A stretch of DNA of 64,000 nt from Apiospora phragmitis (taxonomy: Eukaryota > Ascomycota > Sordariomycetes > Amphisphaeriales > Apiosporaceae), in contig JAQQWL010000008.1 in NCBI GenBank assembly GCA_038363925.1, positions 2,418,001 through 2,482,000 of the forward strand, given 5' to 3'. Numbering within the stretch: position 1 is the stretch's first letter; every line of letters begins with the position of its first letter. The translations under genes and the position numbers were made by a program. Positions 10,561-21,257 of this stretch are shown here, piece after piece. The notes below the pieces were generated by a model. The model was not told where the DNA came from, searched no databases, and was given only the letters and a program-made list of their open reading frames with translations.

Positions 10561-11689
10561 ATGGCTAACAGAAACACCATGAAGGTCCTGGCCGTGAAAG
10601 AGGTGAGTGATCTCGGCGGCTACATTGTCCGTGCTAGATTTGACGGCCTGATTAGGTACTTCTCTGTGACCAACGACGCGGCCGCGAGATTCCCGGCAGG
10701 CTGGAATAAGGCAGGCGGGAGCGGCCCCTTGATACCCCCTGGCCACTACCCACCAGACCTGAAGTGCATCCACCTCCGGCGGCCCGACCACCGAGACAAC
10801 ATGGACCCGAAAGACGTCACGGATTATCCCATAGCCGAACTGCTGACTCACGAGCTGACGGGTGTGGGAATCCCGCAGGCCTGCCGACGTTCGACTACGA
10901 CGACCTGATCCAGTTCCAGAAGATCTCGTCCCCTCGCTTCGGCCACCGCCTCTCCGAGGACCGCCTACGCCGCGTCCGGTTACTAACCTCTCTCGGCGCG
11001 CCCCGTCCCCACCTGCCCCCAGCGGCAATTCGTCCCTGGTCATGAAGCTCGCCGAGTTCCCCGACACGTGGCCAAGCCAAGTCACCTCGAGCCTGCGGCC
11101 CGCCGGCGCCCCAAGCCCACCGGCCACGGTCGGCCTCGCCTCCGCCGACTCGGAGGGCGACCCCGGCGCCGTGGCCGAGGAAGCCATCGCGTACGAGATC
11201 GTCATGCACCACGCAGTGGCAACGGCGGCACACGGTGCCGATGCGAGACTGCTGGCGGGACGGGTTCCCGACTTCTACGGCGTCGTGACAGAGCGGGGCC
11301 GCGGCGTCGTCGGCTTTCTAGCGGAGTACGTCGAGGGCTCTCGCAGTTTCTTCGACCTGTTCCGCGACGCGGTCCGCCGCGGCGATGCGGACTGGTCCCT
11401 GAGCGAGGCGGACCGCGCGGGCTGTCGCGACGCGCTCAAACGCCTGCACCGGGCGGGCTTCCTGCACGGCGACGTGCACGCGGGCAACTTCCTCCGCTGC
11501 GAGGATGGCTCGGTCGTCATGATCGACTTTGAGTACATGGTCCGCCTCGGCCCGAATACGGTGCTGGAGGGCGAACATATGGACACGCGGGTGGAGGTGG
11601 ACGAGCTGTTACTGGAGCAGTGGCTCAACTTGAAAGCGTCTATATTTGTACGATCTACATTTATACGATCTGACGACGCTGAGAACTGA
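10561..11689 (+). CDS. Kinase-like (aminoglycoside-phosphotransferase-fold) fungal protein with disturbed reading frame
   Basis: The N-terminal part begins at ATG 10561 (MANRNTMKVLAVKEV) and contains ELLTHELTGVGIPQ. The middle part continues in another frame as LPTFDYDDLIQFQKIS...RLSEDRLRR, and the C-terminal part in a third as LVMKLAEFPDTWPSQ. The last segment has LKRLHRAGFLHGDVHAGNF and VVMIDFEYM, matching the catalytic loop HxDxxxxN and the DFG-equivalent of protein-kinase-like enzymes. Fungal genomes carry many such uncharacterised kinase-like genes. Adding a G at 10878-10879 joins parts one and two. Joining to part three needs a short intron near 10978-11026 and/or removal of one C at 11034-11036; I could not resolve this. 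It could be a real gene with sequence errors or a decaying one. The substrate is unknown. Confidence 0.6.
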
Positions 11690-13702
11690 GCAGTGACTGC
11701 CAACCAGAGCGGCGGAGCACGCACATATCCTGAGGAGCTGGAACAGGCTGAACCCATTGTTGTGTTCACGATAGGAAACATCCTTGCTTCCCTTTACTAG
11801 AGAAACGAATCACTAATACAACTCTGTATAAATAACCCTTGATGACATCATAAATCCTTAATCGTAGCATTCACTCCAACTATTTTGGACTAGTCAAGGA
11901 GACCAGGACCGTAGGAATACAGGAGTGGACGGCATTTGAATCTGTGATAAGTACTTATGGCCCTTGAGACATGCTATCCGCCTTGAAACAGATGGCCCTA
12001 ACTGAAACCGATGACCATGAGGAGGAACAATAGTCACTGTTGTTTTCTTATCTCGTTATCCCATACTGAGTTCCCCAACGTGCCGGAACTGTCAGATCAG
12101 CCCCTTGGTATCGCAGCACCCCGGGACTACAGGGCAATCCATGAGTTCCTCGGACTAGCAGAACTGGAGTTCCTGGTTGAAGCTTAAGCCTTTGGGCATG
12201 CTAGCGTGACTGGCTAATTATTAGCTAAGTATGCAAACAAGACCTTTCATCATGGCCAAGTGATAGAACGTCTCTCGTATTTATGAGTTCCCATAAAACC
12301 AGCAGGGCTACCCGAATATGAGTGTAGAAGACTGAGAAGTTACACCATTCGGTATATATCCATGATCTGCACTTCCAAGACATTCTACATATCGTAACCA
12401 CGATTGCTCTCACTACATACAACAAGTCTTAAAAACGGGTTGGAATATAATCTTGACCTGTGAAGGAGAATCCATGCTAGCGAGTTAATGTTGGTTGAGC
12501 TGAGGACCTGATAGATGTGTGTGTTGTAAAAAATGTGAAAATCGCTATTCGTTACTGTCGATATCCATTTTCAGCTTCTACGGGGTGCTTCAAAGCTTTT
12601 ATAATCACTGAGTATCTTCAAATTTTAATTGATGATTAGTTGTTTACAAAGAGGTTTTCCACGGCATCCTTAATTTAGCTAGCAATCGTTTCATAAACAA
12701 AGGATTGTGGGAGCGTGATCACGGATCACCGGTCCATTTCGGAGTTTGGTCCAATACAGGCAAATATTTGCTTGCAAAGATCAAAGGACAGTCGAGTCAC
12801 ATGAAGTCAAAATCTCGCCTCGGTATCATGTATAACAAATTCCAGCAGGGGTGTCCTGCTTGGTAGCCTAGCTTTCCTATATAACCCTGTCGTATGATCA
12901 TTTTCTAGCAATCTAGCTCAACGCGTTCTTCCATATGCCCATTCTTAGCCATCGTATGCTACCATTTTATTAGAGCTGCTTGCCATAGACCTTCTGCGAT
13001 TATGTATAGAGTGACCTTGGTAATCAATTTTCCTAGATTCGCCACAGTCGAGCTTTCAGTACAGCGTCTAGGTGCAGTGCTCAAGTCATCCTCTCCGTAG
13101 CTAGCCTAAGACAAGCTAGTCGTATTGCTACAGAGACCAACTTCCTATATTCCGCTTTGGGGAGAAGCATCATGGGCAGCATTACATCTGCTCAGTCTGC
13201 ATATTAAGAAGCCTCACTGGTAAGGCCGATTCAGGTTGGCCATGATGAGAACTCCGCTAGCAGCCCAAATCACTGGGAAAGAACATCGTAAGGTAACTTC
13301 TCGAAAAGAAGTAGTGAAAGTAGAAAAGCTTGCAGTATCTCTACTGTCAACCATTATGATACTTCAGGCATTTGTGTACTAATAGTACCGCCCTCTGAAT
13401 GAATGTAGACAACACCCCCTAACCTCCACGCTCGACTCAGCCCCAGGTGAAGACTTTTGCTAGGGATACGGACGCTCCGCTTGCTATTGGGACGGATCAT
13501 GGCGGGGCCCTCCAGATGGAGGTGGTTCGAAGCAACAGGGTGCCTTGCCGCCCCTGGCGCAGAGCGGGGTCCGCCTCAGCCCGGCCGCCTCCTTCTTTTG
13601 CACTCGCAATGGCTAAAACTAATGATGATTTGCTTTGCAAACCATAGACACGACCATGACACAGGCCACAATCAACCCCCAGAAAATTAGCCCTCCCTCA
13701 TC
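11690..13702. other. AT-richer intergenic stretch without recognisable genes
   Basis: These 2 kb show only short chance ORFs. Composition is more AT-rich than the flanking genes between about 12200 and 13400. No terminal repeats, tRNA-like boxes or protein similarity were seen. The part 13440-13620 regains GC and may contain further, unrecognised exon material of the orphan coding stretch that follows. Confidence 0.4.
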
Positions 13703-14066
13703 CCAGAACTGCCATCCGGCGGTGGCAGCGGCACCACCACCAGTAACAGCAGCCACGCCGAGACCGCGTACAGCGTCTACACCAACATGATGAACACCAT
13801 CGAAATCAGCCAGCCGGAGGTATTCGACCCGGAGCGTTCCCTCTGGACCCGCGACGGCATGCCGTACGCCATATCGGACCAGTTTGTGGTGGCTTCGTCG
13901 TGGACAAAGATTTTTCTCGGCGCACAAAACGACCTCGGCCACGACGAAGAGTATAAGAGGACTGGGGGTGCCCATCCTCATGGCGGCCACGGCACTAGCT
14001 GCATGGGTCGTGGCAAAGAGGGACATGACAAGGAAGGACGCCAGCGCCAATACGCAGAAGGCTTGA
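13703..14066 (+). pseudogene. Orphan 3' gene fragment encoding a tail-anchored-like membrane protein
   Basis: From about 13703 the plus strand reads in a frame with strong G/C third-position bias (TAYSVYTNMMNTIEIS, then FDPERSLWTRDGMPYAIS). After a +1 step near 13950-13956 it continues as RGLGVPILMAATALAAWVVA, a clear hydrophobic helix, then KRDMTRKDASANTQKA and TGA at 14064-14066. Codon bias supports this strand over the longer minus-strand ORF covering the same bases. I do not recognise the family, and no start or upstream exons could be assigned, so this may be the end of a gene whose 5' part is lost or spliced from 13440-13620. A C-terminal helix with a basic tail suggests membrane anchoring. 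Confidence 0.35.
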
Positions 14067-14393
14067 TTCGCTATGGGGCTAGGGTTCACTAGGGTGTTGG
14101 ACAGTATCACAGTTAGATGGCTCGACCTGTTCATGTCGGGTTTCTGTGAATTTGTCTTCGCTACAGTACTCTCAGTGTGTAAGCTTTCATCTGGCTTGCT
14201 CAATTTCAAGCGTGCTCAACGCACCGCTAGTTTCATCAGTCTAAACTAATTACACAAAGTCAGTTGTATTAGTGTATCCAACACAAAGTAAACCATGTCC
14301 CGCACATGGTCTGGATATGTAATGGAGAACACCCTGTCGCACCTCTCGGGTTTAGTCCCTCTTCCCGATTGGGATTCGCGCGGCTCTGTATTC

Positions 14394-15510
14394 TTATAGG
14401 TCAGTTAAATGCTCATACCAACTCTGCAATCCCATAGACTCAGCAGACGGAGCTTTGTCACTTCTTGCTTGCCCCGCGCGGTCCGTGAAGGAACTCAGGA
14501 GTTTGTGCAACCCTTCATCTCCGCCTCGAATTGCGCGTACGCAAGATCCAAGGCGTTGGGTTGGCCTGAGCCGTGAGATTCGGCTGGACCGACAGGTCTT
14601 CTCCACGGCGGGAATGCTCGCGGGCGCTGAATCAGCAGTAGAAGCATCCGTGTGCAGTGTGAGAAGACGGCCAGCGTTGTGGCCCCGGGCCTCATCGTCT
14701 CGGAATGTCCCGTTCGCCACGGCGAGGTCGCGGAGCTGCTGCCTCTTCCGCTTGTTGGTGTGTTCTGGCGTGGTGGCCGCGCGCTCGACGACGTCGTGCA
14801 CGAGCGCTCTGGCTCGGCCCACCTTGTCCCTTGTGTCCGCGTTGATAAGGCAGTGGAGAGGCTCGTGCGGGTCGTCCGTGGTTTCCCCCGCGGCGTGGTG
14901 ACGGCGGCTGAAAGGGCGACGGCTCCGGCCTTCCTTGACGGAACCCTTGCCTCGGATGACGATGTGGGCGCCCGACTGGGCGCAAATGTCGGCCAGGCTG
15001 CGCCCGCGGGGGCCTAGGAGCTGACCGATGAAGTTCACCCAGGGGTATTCTCGGGTAGAAATGTACACCTTGTCAGTGACGCTGCTGGCCTGCGCAGGGC
15101 GAGGAACGTAGCCCTGGGGTGGGCGGTAGTTTGGGAGCGTGCGGAATGCTCGCTGAACCAGGCCGTGGTATTCGTCTTCGAGTGCAGCCCGGTAGCGGCG
15201 GTGTCTTGTGTTAGTTCGCACTCCGGAATCGTCGTACTGTGGGGGCGGCGACGGGCACCTGCGGATCGCGTCAGTAGGCAAGGCATTATCGGTTAGTAGC
15301 AATTGATGGAGCTCTTCGATACGCACAAGTAGGGGTATATGCTTCGACCTGTTCGCTTGTCATGGGTCCTGTGACGGCCGTCGTGAGATTTGGGAGTCTT
15401 GGGCCATCCCTTCCGAATCCCATCTCGTGAATCTTCTTCTTAATAGAGTAGCCATGGTGTAGATGCTGGCAAGGTCCGAAAGCTTTGATACGCTTGTACC
15501 CACGGTTTTG
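14394..15510 (-). CDS. Short paralog of branchpoint-binding protein (SF1/BBP): helix-hairpin plus KH-QUA2, no zinc knuckle
   Basis: Going 5' to 3' on the minus strand, the N-terminal part has KKKIHEMGFG...LTTAVTGPMTSEQVEAYT and, after removing one base from the G4 run at 15332-15335, LLVRIEELHQ. SPPPQYDDSGVRTNTRHRRY and LPNYRPPQGYVP follow, the SF1 helix-hairpin region. The KH domain has VNFIGQLLGPRGRSLADI and IRGKGSVKEGR, and QUA2 has LVHDVVERAATTPEHTNKRK then QLRDLAVANGTFRDDE. True SF1/BBP binds the intron branchpoint (UACUAAC) and continues with CCHC zinc knuckles and a Pro-rich tail. Here the C-terminus instead runs about 110 residues of unrelated sequence to TAG/TGA near 14394. No ATG is seen in the first frame after an in-frame stop at 15511-15513, so the 5' end is unresolved. 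Confidence 0.7.
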
Positions 15511-15621
15511 TTATTGTAATGGCCGTAGCGGCGTCGACTCGATGACCAGTGTCACCTCTTAACTCAAGACACAAAACTCCCTGTACACACCTTGCTCAAA
15601 CACAGCAACAGATATTAAATC

Positions 15622-16671
15622 ATGGACGGAACGTCTCGTGTCATAATATACGGCGCGGCTGGATATACCGGCCGCCTCGCAAGCGAACACGCCAAAGCCC
15701 TCGGCCTTCCCACCATCCTAGTGGGACGGGCCCGAGCCAGCATCGTCGGGCTAGCCATCTTACTCGACGTCCCCTATCGTGTCTTCGACCTCGAAGGCCC
15801 CAGCATCATCGTCTCGGTCTTAAGGGAAGAGCGAATCAAAGTCCTGCTCAACTGCGCCGGCCCCTTCGTGTTGGGCACAGCAGCGCCCCTGATCGCCGCG
15901 TGCATCGAGACCGGCGTGCACTACTTGGACATATCCGCCGAGCTGAGCAGCTACCAGCTCGCCACAGACCGTTCTGACGACGCGAAGGCGGCGGGGGTGA
16001 TGCTCCTCCCGGGGTGCGGCGGCAGCGTCGCCATGCTGGGCTGCTTGGCCGGGCACGCGGCGCAGCGCATCCGAGGTCCGACGCATATCGACATCGCTCT
16101 GCGGGTCGCTGGATCCATGTCGCGGGGATCTGTCGTGAGCGCGGCTCAGGGCTCCATGGCGGGCTCTCAGTGCCACCAGCGGCTTGGGAATGGACTGGTT
16201 CCATGGTTTACGACAGACGAAGCATGCAGGCAGTTCGACTTTGAAGACGGAGGGGGGCCCTGTTTCGTGCTTCCCAGTCATGCTGCCGGATCTGATCACC
16301 ATTTGGAAGTCTACGGGCGTGGCTAACATCCGAACATTCGCCTGCGTAGGTGGATCGGAACCGATGGCCTTTCGCTTTCCCGAGGAGGACAAGACGACCC
16401 CTGCCGGCCCCGACTGCGGAAGAGAGGGGAGGCAGCTCCATACCACGCCGCGGTGGCTGTAACTGGCGCAGGTGGGAGCGTCACACGTGCCGTGCTTCAC
16501 ACCGTGAACGGGTACACGTTTACCGCGATGGCTTCGGTGGAGGCGGCGAGACGGGTTCTGGGAAGGGAAGTCAAAGCAGGTTTCCAGGCTCCGGCGATTC
16601 TGTTTGGGAATGGGTCTGTGAAGTCAATCGCTGGCTCTCGTCTAGTAGATATACAAGCAGATGGGAACTAG
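15622..16671 (+). CDS. Saccharopine-dehydrogenase-like / trans-acting enoyl-reductase-like protein with several apparent frameshifts
   Basis: It starts MDGTSRVIIYGAAGYTGRLA, a Rossmann N-terminus (GAAGYTG), followed by LLNCAGPFVLGTAAPLIAAC and GVHYLDISAELSS, typical of the Sacchrp_dh_NADP family. Continuity requires removal of one base at each of three runs: G6 16252-16257, C4 16408-16411 and G4 16426-16429. Together they restore PVMLPDLITIWKSTG, EEDKTTPAGPTAEER and HAAVAVTGAGGSVTRAVLHT, ending at TAG 16669-16671. The corrected length is about 348 residues. Proteins of this type are NAD(P)-binding reductases of mostly unknown substrate; some act in lipid or polyketide modification. The net change of three bases means both ends are in the same frame. 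It could be a decaying gene, but the pattern matches homopolymer errors elsewhere in the window. Confidence 0.7.
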
Positions 16672-17651
16672 GTTTCAGTTAAACTTGGTTCTTCGAGGGA
16701 CCGATGATGCTTCCATCAGGCAACTGGTGCTCCGATTAAGTAAATGATGCTTTCATTGAGAAAGGAACTCATAATTACTAGCTTATATGTAATATTCCGA
16801 TGTGTGTAACCTTTTGCCTACACTGCCTTTGCTTTGACCTTCTCGGGTGCGCAAGCAAATACCTCACGAGTCACCAACAGCATTTCGGATAGGTGGAGCT
16901 TTTTTCGGACGGGGAATTCCCATCGTCGGACATATAGCTGTGGTACTATTCGCGCAGAGCTTGAGTTTTCGAGGTCGTCATGGTCTTCTCGATTCAATAT
17001 CGGGGTCGAAAGATTACATTCCGGTGAAAGGCGCTTTGAAAAGAGAGTAATGGCGCGAAGAAGGGTACTCGCCGTAATAAAAACAATACCCCGCTCGCTG
17101 ATTTGACGTGCACGGCCTGTTACAGCGGCCATTGATTGATCAGCGAGCTGTCAGGTAACTCTCTTCTAGGACATTCCCATTTGTTTGAGGTGAAGCAACC
17201 TATTGGCCCGACTGCTTAGGAGCCCACATGTTTTCGTTGGCAAGGCGTTTTGGATGGCAGTGCCATCAGTGATCACGTCGTTGAACAAAGCAAAACCAAT
17301 GTATGTGTAGAAAGGATGCCTAGACTTTCCATTCGACCGGGTACCGATACAGCCTCATTTCCAGATGCGAAGCTGTCTTTCTAACCCCTAACTCCAGTAA
17401 GTCCGTTATCCCCATGCCTCCTGCAGAATCTGCAAGAGCCTAATAAGCGCTTAGCTGGGGGAGATCTCAACCGACCGCCTCTACACAACTTATACGGAGT
17501 ACACTAGTAATTACTTACATGACATCCTATCAAAAGGGCTGCCGGATATCGTCTCGAACCCCCATCTGTTTCCATCATTGTCAGCCCTTACCACTCACCT
17601 CAACAACAAATTCCTCTAAGAAATACATCCACTTCCTCTTAATACTCTAAG
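16672..17651. other. Intergenic region
   Basis: This is a 980-bp spacer. ORFs on both strands between 16820 and 17130 overlap and look like chance. Immediately before the next gene (17580-17650) the sequence is C/T/A-rich like a fungal 5' UTR. No repeat was recognised. Confidence 0.4.
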
Positions 17652-17755
17652 ATGGCAGACAGAGTCTTCACTCGTCAGATCGGCCGCGATGGTCCATCTA
17701 TACCAGCAGCCGGCTTTGGCCTGATGGGAGCCAGCGTTGGTTATGGAGCCACCGA
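17652..17755 (+). pseudogene. Aldo-keto reductase, 5' fragment (first exon)
   Basis: ATG at 17652 opens MADRVFTRQIGRDGPSIPAA then GFGLMGASVGYGA, the N-terminus of fungal aldo-keto reductases (the first beta strands and the GFGLMGLS motif). A donor GTACGT follows at 17756. The next exon, which should encode the active-site Asp/Tyr region (...DTADIYG...), is not found. Instead the sequence runs into short repeats and RIP-like AT-rich DNA. The 3' end of the same gene type lies at 21374-21676. I read this as one reductase gene destroyed by transposon insertion plus loss or mutation of about 200 codons. Confidence 0.75.
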
Positions 17756-17918
17756 GTACGTGTTTTTTCTTTCTTTCTCGTCCCATCGTGACTTTTCAAG
17801 ATCTGCTCTAGCCAACGAAAACTGGCGAATCTGTACCAGTTCCAATGAGACACGCCTAGCCCCAAGGCTGACAATGCACCAACCGAAACCACCATGATTG
17901 GCAACCAACCAACCATAC

Positions 17919-17996
17919 AGCCTTGGTGAGCCACCAACCAAGAGCCTTTTGGTGTATCACACTAATTAACTAAGAGATTGCCTTGGTAAGCCACCT
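17919..17996 (+). repeat. Imperfect direct repeat at the left edge of the AT-rich block
   Basis: GCCTTGGTGAGCCACC at about 17919-17935 recurs as GCCTTGGTAAGCCACC at 17980-17995, about 60 bp apart. Weaker similarity continues downstream (TTGGTGTAT versus TAGGTGTAT). The single G/A difference is the transition type expected from RIP. It may mark the end of an older inserted element, but no partner at the right edge was found. Confidence 0.5.
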
Positions 17997-19270
17997 GGTG
18001 GTTTAGGTGTATTAGGTTAATGTAAGGCTTTTTTTATTAAATTTAGTTATGTATCGTGATAATTTCTAGTGTTATTATTTTATACTAACTAGTAAGTCGG
18101 ACTAAAAGCCGCCCTTTATTAAAATATAATATTATAATTTTTATTATTAATATTAATACTTTATTCGTTATAAGCGCGTACTTTTATATTGAGAACACAC
18201 AATCTATACTGCTATAGACTGCGGTCGGCACTCGCAGGGTCAGCCCCTTATTGGGCTGCCTGCACGCGGCCTTCTTTCTAGGAGGAAAACATCGTGCGAG
18301 TAACGAAATGAGCGTCTAAGTGTATATTAAGGAGTGCATATTCTTGATTAATTTATCGTATATCGAAAAACATCGCGAAATTAATATTATACCCCTCTAT
18401 GTTATATAACTAACTGTCCGTGCCTCAGGTTGCGATTTCCTAGCCCTGCTATAATATTTTATTTATATTTAACGAATATTATTATTAATATTATGCCTCG
18501 CTATTATTAAGCCGATTAAATTAAACCTCCGACCGCTACCGAATCGTAAACGTAAGCCTTCCTCGATAAATACCTTAGCTAGATCTCGACGATCACGATT
18601 AAGCCGCGCGAAGCCTAGGTTTAAAAGTTTAAATTCGACTTTTAATCTAGTAATAAAAGATATTAAATATATAAGATTTATATTATTAATTAAACGCCGT
18701 TATTTAAAGCCGTTATTAATTATAACTTATAAAATATAATAGGTTATTTTTTTAAAAAGTATTATATTACCGCGTTTATTAATAAAAACAAGTTAAGAAA
18801 AATAATTAAGTATAATATTAATATTAATAATTATTATCAAAATTTAGCCGCTTATATAAAACTTAATTAAAAAAAACCTTTATAAGAATATAATAATTTA
18901 TAAATTAATTTAATCTTTTAATAAATAATACTTTTAATAATTATTAGTTTAATAAATTATTAATAACTCTTTATTTTTTAATTAAATCGAGCTTAAAGAA
19001 TTTTACGTTTTTATATATATTTAAACCTTTAAATTAAAGTACGCTAAGCTTTAATAAGCCGAAGTATTATACGAGCACGCGTTATTTTTAAATTTAAACA
19101 TTATTAATAACCTATTATCTAAGTATTACGCAACGCGTTTAAGTAGGTTTATTTTACCTTCGATAAATAACGTGCTATTAATAAAGTAAATATATATAGT
19201 TTTATATATTTCTTTAATAACGTATTAATTAATTAACCTTAGAAAATTATCTTTAAGCTTTTAAAGGTTA
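17997..19270. other. AT-rich, RIP-like decayed repeat DNA of unknown identity
   Basis: About 1.3 kb is dominated by TTA/TAA/TAT words, with stops in all frames and scarcely any CA dinucleotides retained, the usual appearance of RIP-mutated repeats. A GC-normal island at about 18200-18300 interrupts it. On the minus strand 18540-18640 an open stretch reads like degraded protein (FARLNRDRRDLAKVFIEEGL), but I cannot assign it. This DNA lies outside the TA-flanked Fot1-like element to its right and is probably an older insertion that became the target of that element. Confidence 0.6.
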
Positions 19271-19336
19271 AGCTAGCTAACAGTGCTACGGTCACCCTAT
19301 ATAACAGCGACCCTAAAAACTAATAATAATACTACA
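19271..19336 (+). repeat. Left terminal inverted repeat of the Fot1-like element
   Basis: It pairs with 21258-21323 in reverse complement, sharing GTGCTACGGTCACCC and AGCGACCC/GGCGACCCC blocks. The mismatches are chiefly transitions, in line with RIP. Confidence 0.85.
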
Positions 19337-20157
19337 TAATAATAATACGAATAATTTAATTAAAAATTAATATAAAATCTTAAAAACACCGTTTTAGTCC
19401 CGAAACGCTTTTATAACACTTTTAATTTCAAATTTAGAGTCAGATTTAATTACAACGGCTTCCGGCGCCGATAATAAAAGAGTAATAGCCTAGGGTTCCG
19501 GTGTAACGCTATTTATTTCCTTTTTAATTATTATAGTATCTCGTATACGCGTAAATTTCTAATTAAGGTTAAGTATTACTTTTTCCTCTTTTTACCTCTT
19601 TCTTTTTTTAAATTACTTTTTAGAACTAACTTTTCGTGCTCTAATTAGCCGATTTAGCCGTTTAAAGTATCTAGACTCTTTTAGAGCTTCCGGAATAAAA
19701 CCCGGCGCGTCGCGCTATCGAAAATAGTATTATTATTACTAAGCGTATCCGCTAACTCTTTAATTTAGCGGCTAGTTATAAGTATTAATAATATTATAAA
19801 GGAGAATTATTTATCGGAAACGTCGAGGGGAGGCTTAAATAGTCCTGCCTCTACCTGGTTTTCTATCCTGCGATTCCGGCTATTAAGGGGCTTATTAATA
19901 TCGCGAGGGAATATATTAGTTGTAGCTTAGCCGCTAATTATTATATACGGCCGAAAAGTAAACCTTTTAGCTAGCTCGTAATATTAAAAGAAATCCCTTT
20001 TACTTATATTTATATTATTAAGCCCTATATAGTATAGGGTTACTTTTTAATAGTAAGTATTCTTTAATACATTAAAAGGATTAAGATCCAGGGGTTATAA
20101 TAAGTGCAACGAGTATGCCGGAAGGAAAAGAAGCTATATTTTATACTTTAAGCACGT

Positions 20158-20287
20158 TGTTACGATCGGCGGGTTGGTCCCCCGCGGGGTAGCACTTAAG
20201 GCGTAGAATTGGACAGAAATGACCCGAAGAGTCATTTCCGAAGCTTTTGCTTTGTGGCGCAGTGGTTAGTCCACATACACTGTAACA
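20158..20287. mobile_element. 130-bp TG...CA insertion (solo-LTR- or MITE-like) nested in the Fot1-like element
   Basis: The insert begins TGTTACGATCGG and ends CACTGTAACA, with 6-bp inverted ends TGTTAC/GTAACA. It is flanked by a perfect 5-bp duplication CACGT at 20153-20157 and 20288-20292. TG...CA ends plus a 5-bp duplication are what a solo LTR leaves. Its base composition is normal, in sharp contrast to the AT-rich transposon around it, so it arrived after RIP or escaped it because it is so short. Removing the insert and one CACGT copy rejoins the transposase reading across FIITC|LKYKI-stop-LLFLP. A polymerase III A-box-like word TGGCGCAGTGG lies at 20255-20265, but no B box is seen. Confidence 0.82.
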
Positions 20288-21257
20288 CACGTTATAATAA
20301 AATTCTCGCTTACGTAGCTGGCGTAGTTATCTAAAATAATAAGCCGCCACTAGTCCTCGTTTTTAGGCTTTATATAAAGGATGAAGACCTTATTTAATTA
20401 CACTAGGGCCAGCTCTTTATTAGTCTAGCCTTTAAGGGATGCCGTAAAGACCTAATCTTTTATAGTATCCGTTAGCGAGTCCTCTTTTTTTAAAACTATT
20501 ACTACTAGACCTATTAACTTTTAAATATAATAAGAGGAGGTAAAGCTCGGCTTAAAGCGTTATTATATTCGACCGTAAAAGCTTATTCTCGATTAAAGGA
20601 GTTTATAATTAATATTCTTTTTATTTTAATAAGTTTAATAACTATTATATTTATTTTATAACCGAGCTAATTACCGATCTCGTTAACGTTAAACTAAAAC
20701 TCTAGAAGAATCGATTTTAGAATAAGATTATTAAGCCGTTCGAAAAACTCGATAATTTTTTTTACGGAAGTTATATTAAGCTTTAAGAAATTTATCTTCT
20801 TAAAAAAAATAATACCGATAAATAAATAGTAAGTAATAAATCTTTTAACTTAATATTTACCGAGTATTATATTAATCTCGTTAATTTAAAAAATTCGTTA
20901 AGCGAATATTCGAAAAATAACGTACGCCGGTAAATAGCTTAGATTATATTACGTAAGGTATTAAGTTACGATTTAAAACTTTTCCGCTATTATTAAGGCT
21001 TAAAAGGATTTATTTCGTTATTTTATAGTCTTACGGCCGTGAATTCGAGCCCTTAGAGTTATTCTAGGGATATTATACTTCTCGGCGGCTTGTTTTATTA
21101 ACGAGCTATTTATAATATCTTAAATCGCGCGTTATAATGCTAACTCGTTAAGTTTACAGCCTATTAGAAAAAGGAAAAGAAGAAGAAGACAATAGTATTA
21201 TTTAATTAACTATAAATTAAAAACTAACTAGTTTATATACTAATTTATATGTGGTAC

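Noticed and set aside
13619..14209. 196-codon minus-strand ORF
   Set aside because: The opposite strand has the coherent third-position G/C bias and a clean membrane helix; the minus ORF has no recognisable motif.
20255..20287. Complete tRNA gene
   Set aside because: Only an A-box-like word is present; no B box, anticodon arm or acceptor pairing could be formed.
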